From: Ectobacillus funiculus
Lineage (GTDB): Bacteria > Bacillota > Bacilli > Bacillales > Bacillaceae_G
Strand: one strand, 5' to 3'
NCBI RefSeq assembly: GCF_042429435.1
Contig: NZ_JBHMAF010000010.1
DNA: 64,000 bases
In this document: one piece after another, positions 17,029 through 25,519 of the stretch
How positions within the stretch are numbered: position 1 is the first letter of the stretch
How the letters are laid out: each line of letters begins with the position of its first letter
The notes under the pieces: generated by a model
What the model was told of the DNA's origin: nothing
Databases searched by the model: none
Seen by the model: the letters and a program-made list of their open reading frames with translations, nothing else
Program-made: the position numbers and the translations under genes

Positions 17029-17682
17029 GAAAAACGAAAGGTCAAACAGCGCCTTTCGTTCTGTATACGAGTTTAGAGCAGGATTAGGTGAAATTTTCCG
17101 TTGTTATATTGATTTATCTTACTAATTTATTTTTTGCTTCTTCTCTCAGTTTGTGCATGAAAAATATCCTCATTATAACTTTCACTCAGCAAGCAACAAT
17201 TTATCAGATTTTACTGAAAGAGTACCCCTACTTCAATTTCGTAGTGTAGGTGGAGGTAATTCAATTGCGTAACCTTAACTCCTGATATTTCCCGGGTGAA
17301 GAACCGCATACAATTTCCCTCTGTAAAAGCAGCTATGCGTGAATGTCCCCTCTTTGCCCCTCACAGGCTTGAAGAAGGGGAATTCTTTCGGAAATCCGTT
17401 ACATATTTTCTGAGCTCTAATTCCTAGATCTATTTTCTAAGAAATGCTATCGTTTTGCTTTCCCAGTGATGGTGAGAAAATGTCTGGCTATAGTAATGGT
17501 AGGAAGGCCGCAATGGGAGTATGATAAAAGAGGGAAAATGGAAGGTATACGACTATCTTCCGTTTGTGATGCTTCGCAAACAATGGCAAACTGTCGTACT
17601 TAAGTTTATTTGGCGTAATTTCCCGGTGATAAGAGAGAACCTCTCGTGTGAGAATTGAGGATGTGCTGAAACCAAAAAAGGA
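17029..17682 (+). other. Gene-poor region with decayed mobile-element ends
   Basis: No protein gene is supported. It holds an IS605-type end remnant near 17.2 kb and two blocks of similar start (ATTTCCCGG-GTGA at about 17288, ATTTCCCGG-TGAT at about 17618) whose origin I cannot assign. It then runs into an intrinsic terminator with no gene in front of it. Confidence 0.4.
17199..17267 (+). mobile_element. IS200/IS605-type right-end remnant (degenerate)
   Basis: TTTATCAGATTTTACTGAAAGAGTACCCC leads into an imperfect stem (CCCCTAC / GTAGGTGGAGG) and ends GTAATTCAAT. This is the layout of an IS605/TnpB right end, normally CCCCCACxT...AGGTGGGGGTAGTTCA. Compare the better copy at 17.9 kb. Confidence 0.5.
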
Positions 17683-17716
17683 CTGAGCGCGGGTGATTTT
17701 CCCCTGCTCAATTTTT
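17683..17716 (+). terminator. Intrinsic terminator without an obvious gene
   Basis: TGAGC-GCGGG-TGATTTT-CCCCT-GCTCA followed by ATTTTTCTTA. No coding gene ends just upstream, so it may close a small RNA or be left from a lost gene. Repeat copy 9 starts right at the end of its T-run. Confidence 0.65.
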
Positions 17717-17718
17717 CT

Positions 17719-17853
17719 TACACTTTAAGGAAGTATAAATTTCTAGCAGGAAGACGATTTGACGTAGCGAGAAATTTCAGGAATAAAGTATAAGCGCAAC
17801 TACGCCTCTGTCTTCGCCCAAGGGTGGGGCTCGCCAATCAGCAAGTTTTCTTT
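17719..17853 (+). repeat. 135-bp dispersed repeat, copy 9
   Basis: Full length. Outer arms ACTTTA/TAAAGT pair. Terminator CTCGCC-AATC-AGCAAG. It starts within 2-3 nt of the preceding terminator's T-run. Confidence 0.9.
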
Positions 17854-17912
17854 ATTCACTTTTTTAGGATTCTGATGGCAAGGCGGAATTATGTTTTTGA
17901 AACTACGAATAT

Positions 17913-17980
17913 TTTATCATTTTCTGACAGAAGACTCCCACCTCAAGGAGCGTTAGCGAGTAGGTGGGGGTAGTTCAATT
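17913..17980 (+). mobile_element. IS200/IS605-type right-end remnant
   Basis: TTTTATCATTTTCTGACAGA is followed by the stem CCCACCT (17937-17943) / AGGTGGG (17962-17968) and the ending GGTAGTTCAAT. This is the form of IS605-family right ends, whose transcript supplies the TnpB guide-RNA scaffold. No tnpA or tnpB is attached. Confidence 0.6.
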
Positions 17981-18205
17981 TCATCTGATAATTTACAGGG
18001 AAATATTTAACGAAACAGGATGTAACAACATGTAACGGCATGGTTGTGTGAAGTTGACTGTACCAAAGGTAGAGTTTATAGGGCTATGCTGGATTGTTAT
18101 CTAGAAAATTGATTTTTGAGTATTTAATTGAAGTGATTTTACATGTGATAATTCACTTGAAATTCTCACAGCAAAGGAGTAAGATTCCTATATAATTATA
18201 ATAGC

Positions 18206-18295
18206 CCGGGAGCCTGCGGAAGCAGGCTGAGAGTACGGCTGAACTGCCGTAGACCGTTTGAACCTGTTGGGTCATGCCAGCGCAGGGAGAGCCGC
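18206..18295 (+). ncRNA. TPP riboswitch (thi box)
   Basis: The aptamer core is present in order: GGGAGCC..., CTGAGA, then GACCGTTTGAACCTG, GGGTCATGCCAGCG and CAGGGAG. It precedes thiM and is followed by an intrinsic terminator at 18338, so ligand-bound RNA should stop transcription of thiM-thiD-thiE. Confidence 0.93.
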
Positions 18296-18337
18296 AAAAA
18301 GAAGTCTATGATTGGGGAAAATCCTTAATCGATGCAG

Positions 18338-18368
18338 AGACACTTTGCCCGCGCAAGGTGTCTTTTTG
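18338..18368 (+). terminator. TPP riboswitch expression-platform terminator
   Basis: AGACAC-TTTGCCCGCGCAA-GGTGTCT followed by TTTTG. The position between aptamer and thiM fits transcription attenuation. Confidence 0.85.
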
Positions 18369-18453
18369 TTGTTACATCAATAAAATATAGCTTTTCGGAG
18401 TGTTACTTAACTCCAGCATTGTTTCTTATTTAATTAAAAGGGGCTGAAACTTA

Positions 18454-19266
18454 ATGGATATGCACAAAATTGGAGAGACATTACAAAAGGTAAGAGAGGT
18501 AAATCCACTTGTGCACAACATTACAAATGTTGTTGTGACTAACTTTACAGCAAATGGATTACTTGCGCTTGGTGCATCACCAGTCATGGCTTATGCAAAG
18601 GAAGAAGTTGCTGATATGGCAAAAATTGCAGGGGCGCTCGTACTTAATATTGGCACTTTAAATGAGACTGAAATTGAAGCAATGATTATTGCTGGAAAAT
18701 CGGCAAATGAAAGCGGTGTTCCTGTTATTTTAGACCCAGTGGGAGCTGGAGCAACAGCGTACCGTACACAAACAGCTCGTAAAATTGTGAGCGAGGTACA
18801 AATTGCTGCTTTACGGGGAAATGCGGCAGAGGTCGCAAACGTTGTTGGAGAGAACTGGACAATCAAAGGAGTAGACGCAGGAGCAGGAGCAGGAGATGTT
18901 ATTGCTTTGGCGCAAAAGGCAGCTGAACAGCTTCGTACGACTGTTGTGATTACAGGGAAAGAAGATGTTGTTACAGATGGAGCAAAAACATATATCGTCC
19001 GCAATGGGCATCCGATCCTGACAAAGGTAACGGGAACGGGCTGCCTATTAACATCTGTCATTGGCGCATTTGCAGCTGTAGAGAAGGATATTGCGGAAGC
19101 AGCAGTAGCAGCGCTTGTCAGCTATGAGGTAGCAGCGGAGGTCGCGGCGAAAAAGACAGTAGAAGAGGGTCCAGGGAGCTTCCAAATTGAATTGCTAAAT
19201 CAATTATCTAAAGTAAGCGCAGCTGATGCAGCACAATACGGTTCGGTTGAAAAAATCGCGGAGTAG
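18454..19266 (+). CDS. thiM: Hydroxyethylthiazole kinase
   Basis: ThiM phosphorylates the thiazole alcohol THZ in the thiamine salvage pathway. The 270-residue protein has NPLVHNITNVVVTNFTAN at the start, LGASPVMAYA, DPVGAGATAYR, RGNAAEV and the ribokinase-like GTGCLLTSVIGAF with the anion hole and catalytic Cys. AAAGGGGC precedes the ATG. It is the first gene after the TPP riboswitch and runs into thiD with a 9-nt gap. Confidence 0.96.
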   Translation: MDMHKIGETLQKVREVNPLVHNITNVVVTNFTANGLLALGASPVMAYAKEEVADMAKIAGALVLNIGTLNETEIEAMIIAGKSANESGVPVILDPVGAGATAYRTQTARKIVSEVQIAALRGNAAEVANVVGENWTIKGVDAGAGAGDVIALAQKAAEQLRTTVVITGKEDVVTDGAKTYIVRNGHPILTKVTGTGCLLTSVIGAFAAVEKDIAEAAVAALVSYEVAAEVAAKKTVEEGPGSFQIELLNQLSKVSAADAAQYGSVEKIAE

Positions 19267-19275
19267 GTGATAAAA

Positions 19276-20088
19276 ATGAAAACATATAAAGCACTAACAA
19301 TTGCGGGCTCTGACAGCGGCGGCGGGGCTGGGATTCAAGCTGATTTAAAAACCTTTCAAGAGTTAAAGGTATTTGGGATGTCTGCTTTGACAGCTGTTAC
19401 GGCACAAAATACACTTGGTGTGCAAGGTGTATATCCGCTAGCTGTGGATGCTGTTGGGCAGCAAATTGAATCCATTGGTACAGATTTAGGAACAGATGCA
19501 GTGAAAACGGGAATGCTCTTTAGCAATGAAATTATCCAGGCGGTAGCTGAGAAAATTCGAGCATTCGGTTGGAAGAATGTTGTCGTCGATCCTGTTATGA
19601 TTGCCAAGGGCGGTGCACCGCTTCTTCAGCAGGAAGCGATTGCTGCACTAAAGGAATATTTACTGCCGCTTGCGACAGTAGTAACACCAAATATTCCAGA
19701 GGCGGAGGCATTAACAGGTATGTCCATTCAAACGTTGAAGGACCGTAAGGAAGCTGCAAAGCGTTTGCTTGAAACGGGTGTGCAATATGTAGTGATTAAA
19801 GGCGGTCATGATGATGTCGAGGATGAAGCCATCGATCTACTGTATGACGGCCAAGATTTCTTTTATTTTACAAGCAAGAAAATTGAAACAAAGAACACGC
19901 ATGGAACGGGTTGCACATTTGCTGCGGCGATTGCAGCTGAGCTGGCAAAAGGCAACAGCATAAACGCTGCGGTTCAAACAGCGAAGGATTTCATTCAAGC
20001 GGCGATTGAAAACCAGCTTGGAATTGGTAATGGTCACGGCCCAACGAATCACTGGGCGTATCAACAGAAGCAGCATGTCCAACGATAA
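19276..20088 (+). CDS. thiD: Hydroxymethylpyrimidine/phosphomethylpyrimidine kinase
   Basis: ThiD makes HMP-P and then HMP-PP, the pyrimidine half of thiamine. ALTIAGSDSGGGAGIQADLKT at the N-terminus, GMSALTAVTAQNT, VVDPVMIAKGG, TPNIPEAEAL and the C-terminal THGTGCTFAAAIAA (ATP/anion hole) are all diagnostic. The ATG at 19276 has AGGTG upstream; a GTG at 19267 is the alternative. It is an operon partner of thiM and thiE. Confidence 0.95.
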   Translation: MKTYKALTIAGSDSGGGAGIQADLKTFQELKVFGMSALTAVTAQNTLGVQGVYPLAVDAVGQQIESIGTDLGTDAVKTGMLFSNEIIQAVAEKIRAFGWKNVVVDPVMIAKGGAPLLQQEAIAALKEYLLPLATVVTPNIPEAEALTGMSIQTLKDRKEAAKRLLETGVQYVVIKGGHDDVEDEAIDLLYDGQDFFYFTSKKIETKNTHGTGCTFAAAIAAELAKGNSINAAVQTAKDFIQAAIENQLGIGNGHGPTNHWAYQQKQHVQR

Positions 20089-20101
20089 GGGGTGAAGGTG
20101 A

Positions 20102-20761
20102 ATGTCGAGAATTCAAAGTGATGTAATGCGTGAATTGTTAAAGGTCTATTTTATTGCCGGGAGTGTAAATGGCAAGAAAGATTTGGTTTCTATTGTTGAA
20201 GAGGCAATTGATGGCGGGGTTACCTTGTTTCAGTATCGCGAAAAAGGCAATGGTGCTTTGACAGGAGATGCGAAGTATGAGCTGGCAAAGCGCGTTCAGG
20301 AGCTGTGTAAAAGAAAAAATATTCCATTTATCGTAAATGACGATGTTGATCTAGCTTTAGAGCTTGATGCAGACGGTGTTCATATTGGACAAGAGGATGA
20401 AGCTGCTGCGAGCGTTCGCGAGAAAATTGGAGATAAAATTCTTGGTATTTCCGTTCATACACTTGAGCAAGCACAAAAGGCTGCTGCTCAAGGTGCAGAT
20501 TACTTTGGCGTTGGCCCTATCTTCTCTACACAATCAAAGGCAGATGCAAGAGATGCACAAGGAACAGCCTTAATCGAGCTATTTAAGAATCATAAAATAG
20601 AAACTCCGATTGTTGCCATCGGTGGTATTACAGCTGAGAATACTCCGCCTATTATCAAGGCTGGTGCAGATGGCGTTTCTGTTATTAGTGCAATTAGCCA
20701 GGCTGATTCCGTGTATGAAGCAGCAAAAAAGCTCAAGGAAGCAGTGTTTCAGACTGTTTAA
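20102..20761 (+). CDS. thiE: Thiamine-phosphate synthase
   Basis: ThiE joins HMP-PP and thiazole phosphate to thiamine phosphate. It is a 219-residue TIM barrel with YFIAGS, GVTLFQYREK, IPFIVNDDVDLAL, DGVHIGQED, DYFGVGPIFSTQSK (pyrophosphate site) and VAIGGITAEN. GGTGAAGGTG lies just before the ATG. It is the last gene of the operon and is closed by a strong terminator. Confidence 0.95.
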   Translation: MSRIQSDVMRELLKVYFIAGSVNGKKDLVSIVEEAIDGGVTLFQYREKGNGALTGDAKYELAKRVQELCKRKNIPFIVNDDVDLALELDADGVHIGQEDEAAASVREKIGDKILGISVHTLEQAQKAAAQGADYFGVGPIFSTQSKADARDAQGTALIELFKNHKIETPIVAIGGITAENTPPIIKAGADGVSVISAISQADSVYEAAKKLKEAVFQTV

Positions 20762-20791
20762 CATAAAATCTATGTATTGACTCCTATACTG

Positions 20792-20832
20792 AAAAAAGGC
20801 AGGCTCATAATATCATGAGCCCTGCCTTTTTT
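20792..20832 (+). terminator. Intrinsic terminator of the thi operon
   Basis: AAAAGGCAGGGCTCATGAT-type stem (AAAGGCAGGCTCAT / ATGAGCCCTGCCTTT) with T-run. Repeat copy 10 starts immediately after it. Confidence 0.92.
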
Positions 20833-20834
20833 CA

Positions 20835-20965
20835 TGCTTTGGGAAATAAATCTCCAGCCAGAAGCGAATTCGACGTAGGAGGAAATTTTAGGGATACAGT
20901 ATAAGGGCAACTACGCCTCTGTCTTCGCTCAAGGGCAGGGCTCGCCAGTCGGCGAGTTTTCTTTA
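20835..20965 (+). repeat. 135-bp dispersed repeat, copy 10
   Basis: Full length but with an altered 5' edge (TGCTTTGGGAAATAAA). Terminator CTCGCC-AGTC-GGCGAG is intact. It sits against the thi operon terminator. Confidence 0.88.
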
Positions 20966-20983
20966 TTAAAAATTAGCTTTCTT

Positions 20984-21012
20984 TTCATAGAAGCTTCCTT
21001 TATTGCAAATAA
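20984..21012 (+). promoter_or_regulatory. Possible sigma-G-type promoter of the germination operon
   Basis: TTCATA-N16-CAAATAA, resembling forespore sigma-G elements, about 25 nt before the gerA-type start. The match is partial. Confidence 0.3.
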
Positions 21013-21037
21013 TGAAAGAAATGGAAGGGGGGATAGT

Positions 21038-22630
21038 ATGAAGCTGTTCAAGGGCTTTGGTCACCAAAAAGAAGAAAATAAGCCTGCTGAGGGAGAAAGA
21101 ACAAATCATACGCCTATTCCCTTAGATGAAAACCTTGTGAGCAATATGAAGAAAATACGCGCTGCTTTTGCTAAAAGCAGCGATATTGTGATTCGAGAAG
21201 TTGTGGTAGGAAATAAGTATAAGAGACGGCTTGTTTTAATTTACACAGATGGTCTAGTGAATACACAAGTCATCGATGAGTCTATTTTAGAGCCATTAAC
21301 AGTTCATATGGAAGAAAAGTTTGATGATATACAGACGCAAAGTGCGGAAAAGGTATTTCAATTTCTATATACATCTGTTGTTGCAAGTGGCGGTATAAAA
21401 AGTGTTAAGGATTTTTCAGAGCTATTTCTCGAGATTTTATCAGGAAATACAGTTATTTTGACAGAGGATTATCATAAGGCGTTATCTATTTCCACACCGG
21501 GCTGGAGAGATCGAGGTGTAGGTGAGACTGAAGTACAAAATGTTATTCGCGGTTCAAGAGAGGCTTTTTCTGAGACAATTCGAACTAATACGGCACTTGT
21601 AAGGAGAAGAATTAAGGATGAAAACCTTTGCTGTGAGCAGCAGATACTCGGGAGAAAAACAAAAACAACGATAGCTATCATGTACATACAGGGAGTTGCA
21701 GAGGAAGGTGTGATTCAAGAGGTAAAAGAGCGGCTAAGCCGCATTGACATAGATGGCATTTTAGAGAGCGGATATATTGAGGAAATGATTCAAGATGAAT
21801 CTCTAACCCCATTTCCAACCGTTTATAATACAGAGCGCCCAGATGTTGTAGCAGCCAATCTTTTAGAAGGAAGGGTGGCCATTCTCGTAGACGGTACACC
21901 GTTCGTTTTATTAGTACCGGTTATATTTGGACAGTTCTTTCAAGCACCAGAGGATTATTATCAGCGTCCGGACATTGCAACATTAATTCGTATAATTCGG
22001 TATGCCAGCTTTTTCATTTCACTTTTAGGTCCATCTCTTTATATTGCCGTTACTACCTTTCATCAGGAGATGCTGCCGACACAGCTGTTGATTAGTTTAG
22101 CAGCGCAGCGGGAAGGGGTGCCATTTCCGGCATTTGTTGAAGCCTTTGTTATGGAGGTTACATTTGAGATTTTGCGTGAAGCGGGAATTCGGATGCCTAG
22201 GCCGATGGGACAAGCAACATCTATTGTTGGGGCGTTGGTAATTGGACAATCCGCGGTAGAAGCCGGATTTATTTCTGCTGCGATGGTTATTGTAGTATCA
22301 GTTACTGCTATTTCCAACTTTGTCTTTCCCGCCTATGATATGGCTATTGCTATTCGGATGCTTCGTTTTGTTATGATGCTATTCGCAGCTTCCTTTGGAT
22401 TATTTGGCATTACGATGGCGTTGCTGGCACTCATTCTTCATTTATGCTCCCTTCGCTCCTTTGGTGTACCATACATGTCAACCTTTGCGCCTTTTGATAG
22501 CGCGAGTCAGAGGGATATGATCCTTCGTGCCCCACTCTGGTCGATGCGTAAGAGGCCGAGTATGCTGACAAAACGAAATAAAATAAGAAACACAACTCCG
22601 AAACCAGAAAAGCCGGGTCCAACAGATTAA
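21038..22630 (+). CDS. Germination receptor A subunit (GerAA/GerKA family)
   Basis: A 530-residue spore inner-membrane receptor subunit. A hydrophilic N-terminal domain (about 1-290) contains IREVVVGN, YTDGLVNTQVIDESIL and the LIDGTPF-like VAILVDGTPFVLLVPV. Five or so hydrophobic segments follow, with RPMGQATSIVGALVIGQSAVEAG and FVFPAYDMAIAIRMLRF, all family hallmarks. A GGAAGGGGGG site precedes the ATG. Gene order A-C-D-B within 4.2 kb gives a complete receptor operon. It resembles GerK-type operons, but the germinant cannot be deduced. Confidence 0.93.
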   Translation: MKLFKGFGHQKEENKPAEGERTNHTPIPLDENLVSNMKKIRAAFAKSSDIVIREVVVGNKYKRRLVLIYTDGLVNTQVIDESILEPLTVHMEEKFDDIQTQSAEKVFQFLYTSVVASGGIKSVKDFSELFLEILSGNTVILTEDYHKALSISTPGWRDRGVGETEVQNVIRGSREAFSETIRTNTALVRRRIKDENLCCEQQILGRKTKTTIAIMYIQGVAEEGVIQEVKERLSRIDIDGILESGYIEEMIQDESLTPFPTVYNTERPDVVAANLLEGRVAILVDGTPFVLLVPVIFGQFFQAPEDYYQRPDIATLIRIIRYASFFISLLGPSLYIAVTTFHQEMLPTQLLISLAAQREGVPFPAFVEAFVMEVTFEILREAGIRMPRPMGQATSIVGALVIGQSAVEAGFISAAMVIVVSVTAISNFVFPAYDMAIAIRMLRFVMMLFAASFGLFGITMALLALILHLCSLRSFGVPYMSTFAPFDSASQRDMILRAPLWSMRKRPSMLTKRNKIRNTTPKPEKPGPTD

Positions 22631-22649
22631 AGCAGGAGGGAGGATAGCT

Positions 22650-23849
22650 ATGAAAAAAGTGTTAACGATGAGTCTGCTATTTATTATGATGATACCTTTA
22701 ACAGGTTGCTGGAACAGGGTGGAACTCAATGAGCTGGCCATCGCGGTTGGATTGGCTATTGATAAAGTAAAAGAAAATGAGTATATGGTTAGCGTACAGG
22801 TCGTTGATCCGTCGGAGGTTGCTCCAAAGCAGGGAAGTACCGGCCGTTCGCCTGTTACACGCTATCGTGCAAAGGCAGATACAATATTTGAGGCCTTGCG
22901 CAAAATTACGACTGTTGCTCCGAGGAAAATTTACTTAGCTCATTTGAGGATTTTAGTAATCGGAGAATCTGTTGCGAAGGAAGGGATTGCAAAATCATTG
23001 GAGATGCTGTCGCGTGATCATGAGGTTCGTTCAGATTTTTATATTGTACTGGCAAGAAATATAAAAGCGGAACAAATTTTGAAGTTTTTAAGTCCAATTG
23101 AGAAGATTCCTTCACAAAAAATGTCTAAGTCGCTCGAGGTATCACAAAGTGTTTGGGCGCCCACCCGTACGGTGCAAATGGATCAGCTTATCGCAGACAT
23201 GACAAGCGATGGGAAGGCGGGGGTTTTAACAGGCGTTAAGTATACAGGCAATAAGAAGGTTGGGCAGTCTAGGGAAAATGTAGAAAAGTCATGGCCAGAA
23301 GCGCATTTGCAATATACAGGTATAGCAGTGTTAAAAAAGGATAAATTAGTTGGATGGTTAAATGAGGAGGAAAGCAAAGGATTGAATTATGTGTTAGGGG
23401 ATGTCAAAAATACAGTTGGCAGTATTAAGTGTCCAAAGGGCGGATCTGCGGTTATTGAGATTTTTCGTGCAAAGCCAAATATAAAGGTTACCTTTCAGAA
23501 TGGCAAGCCAGCTATCCATATTCATAACTTCATTGAGGAAAATGTTGGTGAAGTAAGATGTGATATAGACTTATCTACAACGGAAGGGATTAAAGCATTG
23601 GAGAAATCCAGCGAGCAAACAAATGAGATGATTATTAAGGATTCTGTTAAGCATGCGAAAAAGCTGCGGGCTGATATTTTTGGCTTTGGAGAAGCTATTC
23701 ATCGTGCATCTCCAAAGGCATGGAAAAGCTTGAAAAAGGATTGGTATGAAAAAGGGTTTGTTGAGTTGCCTGTTACAGTGCATACGACAGTAAAAATTCG
23801 CAGAACAGGAACAACGGGAAATTCCTTTGTAACGGAGCTAAAGGAGTAG
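22650..23849 (+). CDS. Germination receptor C subunit lipoprotein (GerAC/GerKC family)
   Basis: A 399-residue lipoprotein. The signal peptide ends in the lipobox PLTGC with Cys20 as the diacylglycerol site, followed by WNRVELNELAIAVGLAIDK, the conserved start of GerC proteins. It is anchored to the outer face of the spore inner membrane and works with the A and B subunits. GGAGGGAGG lies upstream of the ATG. The spacing to the A gene is 19 nt. Confidence 0.93.
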   Translation: MKKVLTMSLLFIMMIPLTGCWNRVELNELAIAVGLAIDKVKENEYMVSVQVVDPSEVAPKQGSTGRSPVTRYRAKADTIFEALRKITTVAPRKIYLAHLRILVIGESVAKEGIAKSLEMLSRDHEVRSDFYIVLARNIKAEQILKFLSPIEKIPSQKMSKSLEVSQSVWAPTRTVQMDQLIADMTSDGKAGVLTGVKYTGNKKVGQSRENVEKSWPEAHLQYTGIAVLKKDKLVGWLNEEESKGLNYVLGDVKNTVGSIKCPKGGSAVIEIFRAKPNIKVTFQNGKPAIHIHNFIEENVGEVRCDIDLSTTEGIKALEKSSEQTNEMIIKDSVKHAKKLRADIFGFGEAIHRASPKAWKSLKKDWYEKGFVELPVTVHTTVKIRRTGTTGNSFVTELKE

Positions 23850-23856
23850 ACACATT

Positions 23857-24102
23857 ATGGTGCCAAGCATTTCAATTTTTCTGTTGGCTGTTTTCATCGC
23901 AATGTATGAGCTGCCTTCACTTTTGCAGCAGGAGTCGCGAAAAGACTTGACAGTGTTTGTTATTTTTTTGGCCGCAGGTATGACTCTCAGTATTCTTCAA
24001 GTTCTGCGCATCCCTATTCCGAACCCGACAGTTGTGATTACATTTATATTTGAACCGTTAGTCCATATCATAGATAGAGTGCTAGGGATAAGGAGGGGAT
24101 AA
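23857..24102 (+). CDS. Germination receptor small D-type subunit
   Basis: An 81-residue protein with two hydrophobic segments and a short basic end (DRVLGIRRG). It lies 7 nt after gerC and is followed by gerB with one intervening base. D subunits of this size and topology occur in many Bacillus ger operons and alter germination rate. It pairs in design with the orphan D gene at 12.8 kb. Confidence 0.75.
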   Translation: MVPSISIFLLAVFIAMYELPSLLQQESRKDLTVFVIFLAAGMTLSILQVLRIPIPNPTVVITFIFEPLVHIIDRVLGIRRG

Positions 24103-24103
24103 G

Positions 24104-25219
24104 ATGGAAAAAGGAAGGATATCGCCAATGCAGCTTGGCATCCTTGTTTTTATGTTTGTTATTAGTAGTGCAACGCTTCTTATCCCGCCTCTGGTAACCT
24201 TTTATACGAAGCAGGATGCTTGGATTGTCTCAATTATTACTATGCTTGTGGCGCTTCCAGTTGTCTGGCTGTATATTGCTTTAGGAATGCGGTATCCTAA
24301 TTTAACACTTATTGAATATACGGAGAGAATTTTAGGGAAATGGTTTGGAAAGGCAGTTTCAAGCTTGTTTATATTTTATTTCTTAATCATTACCGCGACG
24401 CTTTTGCGTCAGTTAGGGGATATGCTTGTTACGTTAGTATTAACTGACACACCCATTCAATGGGTTGAGCTTCTATTTTTTTCGCTTGTAGTGGCGGCTA
24501 TCCGACTTGGCATTGAGGTATCCTCGAGAGCGGCGGAGATTTTTTTCCCTTGGGTGCTCGCTTTTCTGCTTTTCTTGTTCGTGGCATTATTGCCGCGTAT
24601 TGAATGGAAAAACGTACAGCCCATCTTCGAGAGTCCACTGAATATGATGGCAAAGGGTGTCTTCATTCACATGGGAATTCCATTTTTTGACCTTGTCATA
24701 TTTCTGATGATTTTTCCTTATGTTTCAGATTTACGTAAGGCAAAGAAAGTTTATTTTGTAGCAATGATAGCAGGAAGCATAATTATTGTAATGGTTACAC
24801 TAATGTCCACCCTTGTTCTGGGGGCAAATCTTACAGGGCGATCCATTTATTCTGTATTTGAGCTCGCACGATCAGTGGATGTCGGAAACTTTATCCAAAG
24901 GATTGAGGTATTAGTAGGTGGCATTTGGTTTATTACAATGTTTTTTAAGATAGCGGTTTGCTTCTATGCTTCTGTGCTCGCAATTGTGCAGCTTTTTAAA
25001 TTGAAGCATTATAAGCCTTTAACTTTTCCGCTTGGCATGCTTGTTATTTCTTTATCAATGGTTATGTTTTCAAATACAGTAGATTTCAGGCAGGTTGCAA
25101 GGGGGCTATGGACGACTAGTATTATGCCGTATGGTCTATTTTTTCCAATTATCCTGCTAGTTGTTGATAGTATCAAACAAAGGAGAGCCATAAAAAAGGG
25201 AAATCCTGAGAACGGTTAA
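24104..25219 (+). CDS. Germination receptor B subunit (GerAB/GerKB family)
   Basis: A 371-residue APC-superfamily permease with ten hydrophobic segments. KGRISPMQLGILVFMFVISSA, TKQDAWIVSI, LGIEVSSRAAEIFFPWV and NFIQRIEVLVGGIWF are the family blocks. It is thought to bind the germinant. GGAGGGG sits before the ATG. It is the last gene of the A-C-D-B operon. Confidence 0.93.
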   Translation: MEKGRISPMQLGILVFMFVISSATLLIPPLVTFYTKQDAWIVSIITMLVALPVVWLYIALGMRYPNLTLIEYTERILGKWFGKAVSSLFIFYFLIITATLLRQLGDMLVTLVLTDTPIQWVELLFFSLVVAAIRLGIEVSSRAAEIFFPWVLAFLLFLFVALLPRIEWKNVQPIFESPLNMMAKGVFIHMGIPFFDLVIFLMIFPYVSDLRKAKKVYFVAMIAGSIIIVMVTLMSTLVLGANLTGRSIYSVFELARSVDVGNFIQRIEVLVGGIWFITMFFKIAVCFYASVLAIVQLFKLKHYKPLTFPLGMLVISLSMVMFSNTVDFRQVARGLWTTSIMPYGLFFPIILLVVDSIKQRRAIKKGNPENG

Positions 25220-25291
25220 GCAGGACTTTTCTTGTTTATGCTATATCGGAAAGCTGCATAGATATAGGGTGAACGAATAAGAAGGGAGAGA

Positions 25292-25480
25292 ATGATTGAG
25301 ACATCCTCCATTTCTGCTTTAGAGGAACATCTTTTTGGTTAGAGATTATTCAGGACTATGTCCACTTTGTTCGAGATTATTTATCTTCTACTAAAGGACA
25401 ATGGATTACGGTTGCAGAGTGATATATTCGTTTATTTGAACGTTTCATTACAAAGATGGCTATTAAGCTGAACAACAAAA
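25292..25480 (+). pseudogene. Possible remnant of a small decayed gene
   Basis: An ATG at 25292 with GAAGGGAGAG upstream opens a 16-codon frame (MIETSSISALEEHLFG) that stops. In the next frame IIQDYVHFVRDYLSSTKG and then YIRLFERFITKMAIKLNNK read on past frame breaks. The amino acid composition looks protein-like and not random, but I do not recognise the family. Confidence 0.3.
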
Positions 25481-25503
25481 GAGGCTATCATAGTAGATAG
25501 CCA
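25473..25503 (-). terminator. Terminator between convergent gerB and topB
   Basis: GGCTATC-ATAGTA-GATAGCC, with a T-rich tract (CTTTTGTTGTT) on the minus strand, 17 nt after the topB stop. Confidence 0.75.
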
Positions 25504-25519
25504 CTCCTATTTTGGTAAT

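Noticed and set aside
16913..17125. Open frame of 70 codons starting MIGEPLDEDRGVVHLHF
   Set aside because: It is the reading of repeat copy 8; similar frames (MIGEPL-type, GEPLGEDR) arise from other copies, such as those near 36.0 and 49.7 kb.
17290..17420. Group II intron domain V-like sequence (GAACCGCAT...)
   Set aside because: It does not fold into the 34-nt domain V with the catalytic triad, and no intron-encoded protein is near.
18591..19061. 156-codon minus-strand frame inside thiM
   Set aside because: It is a shadow of thiM, with a Thr/Ala/Ser-rich composition and no ribosome site.
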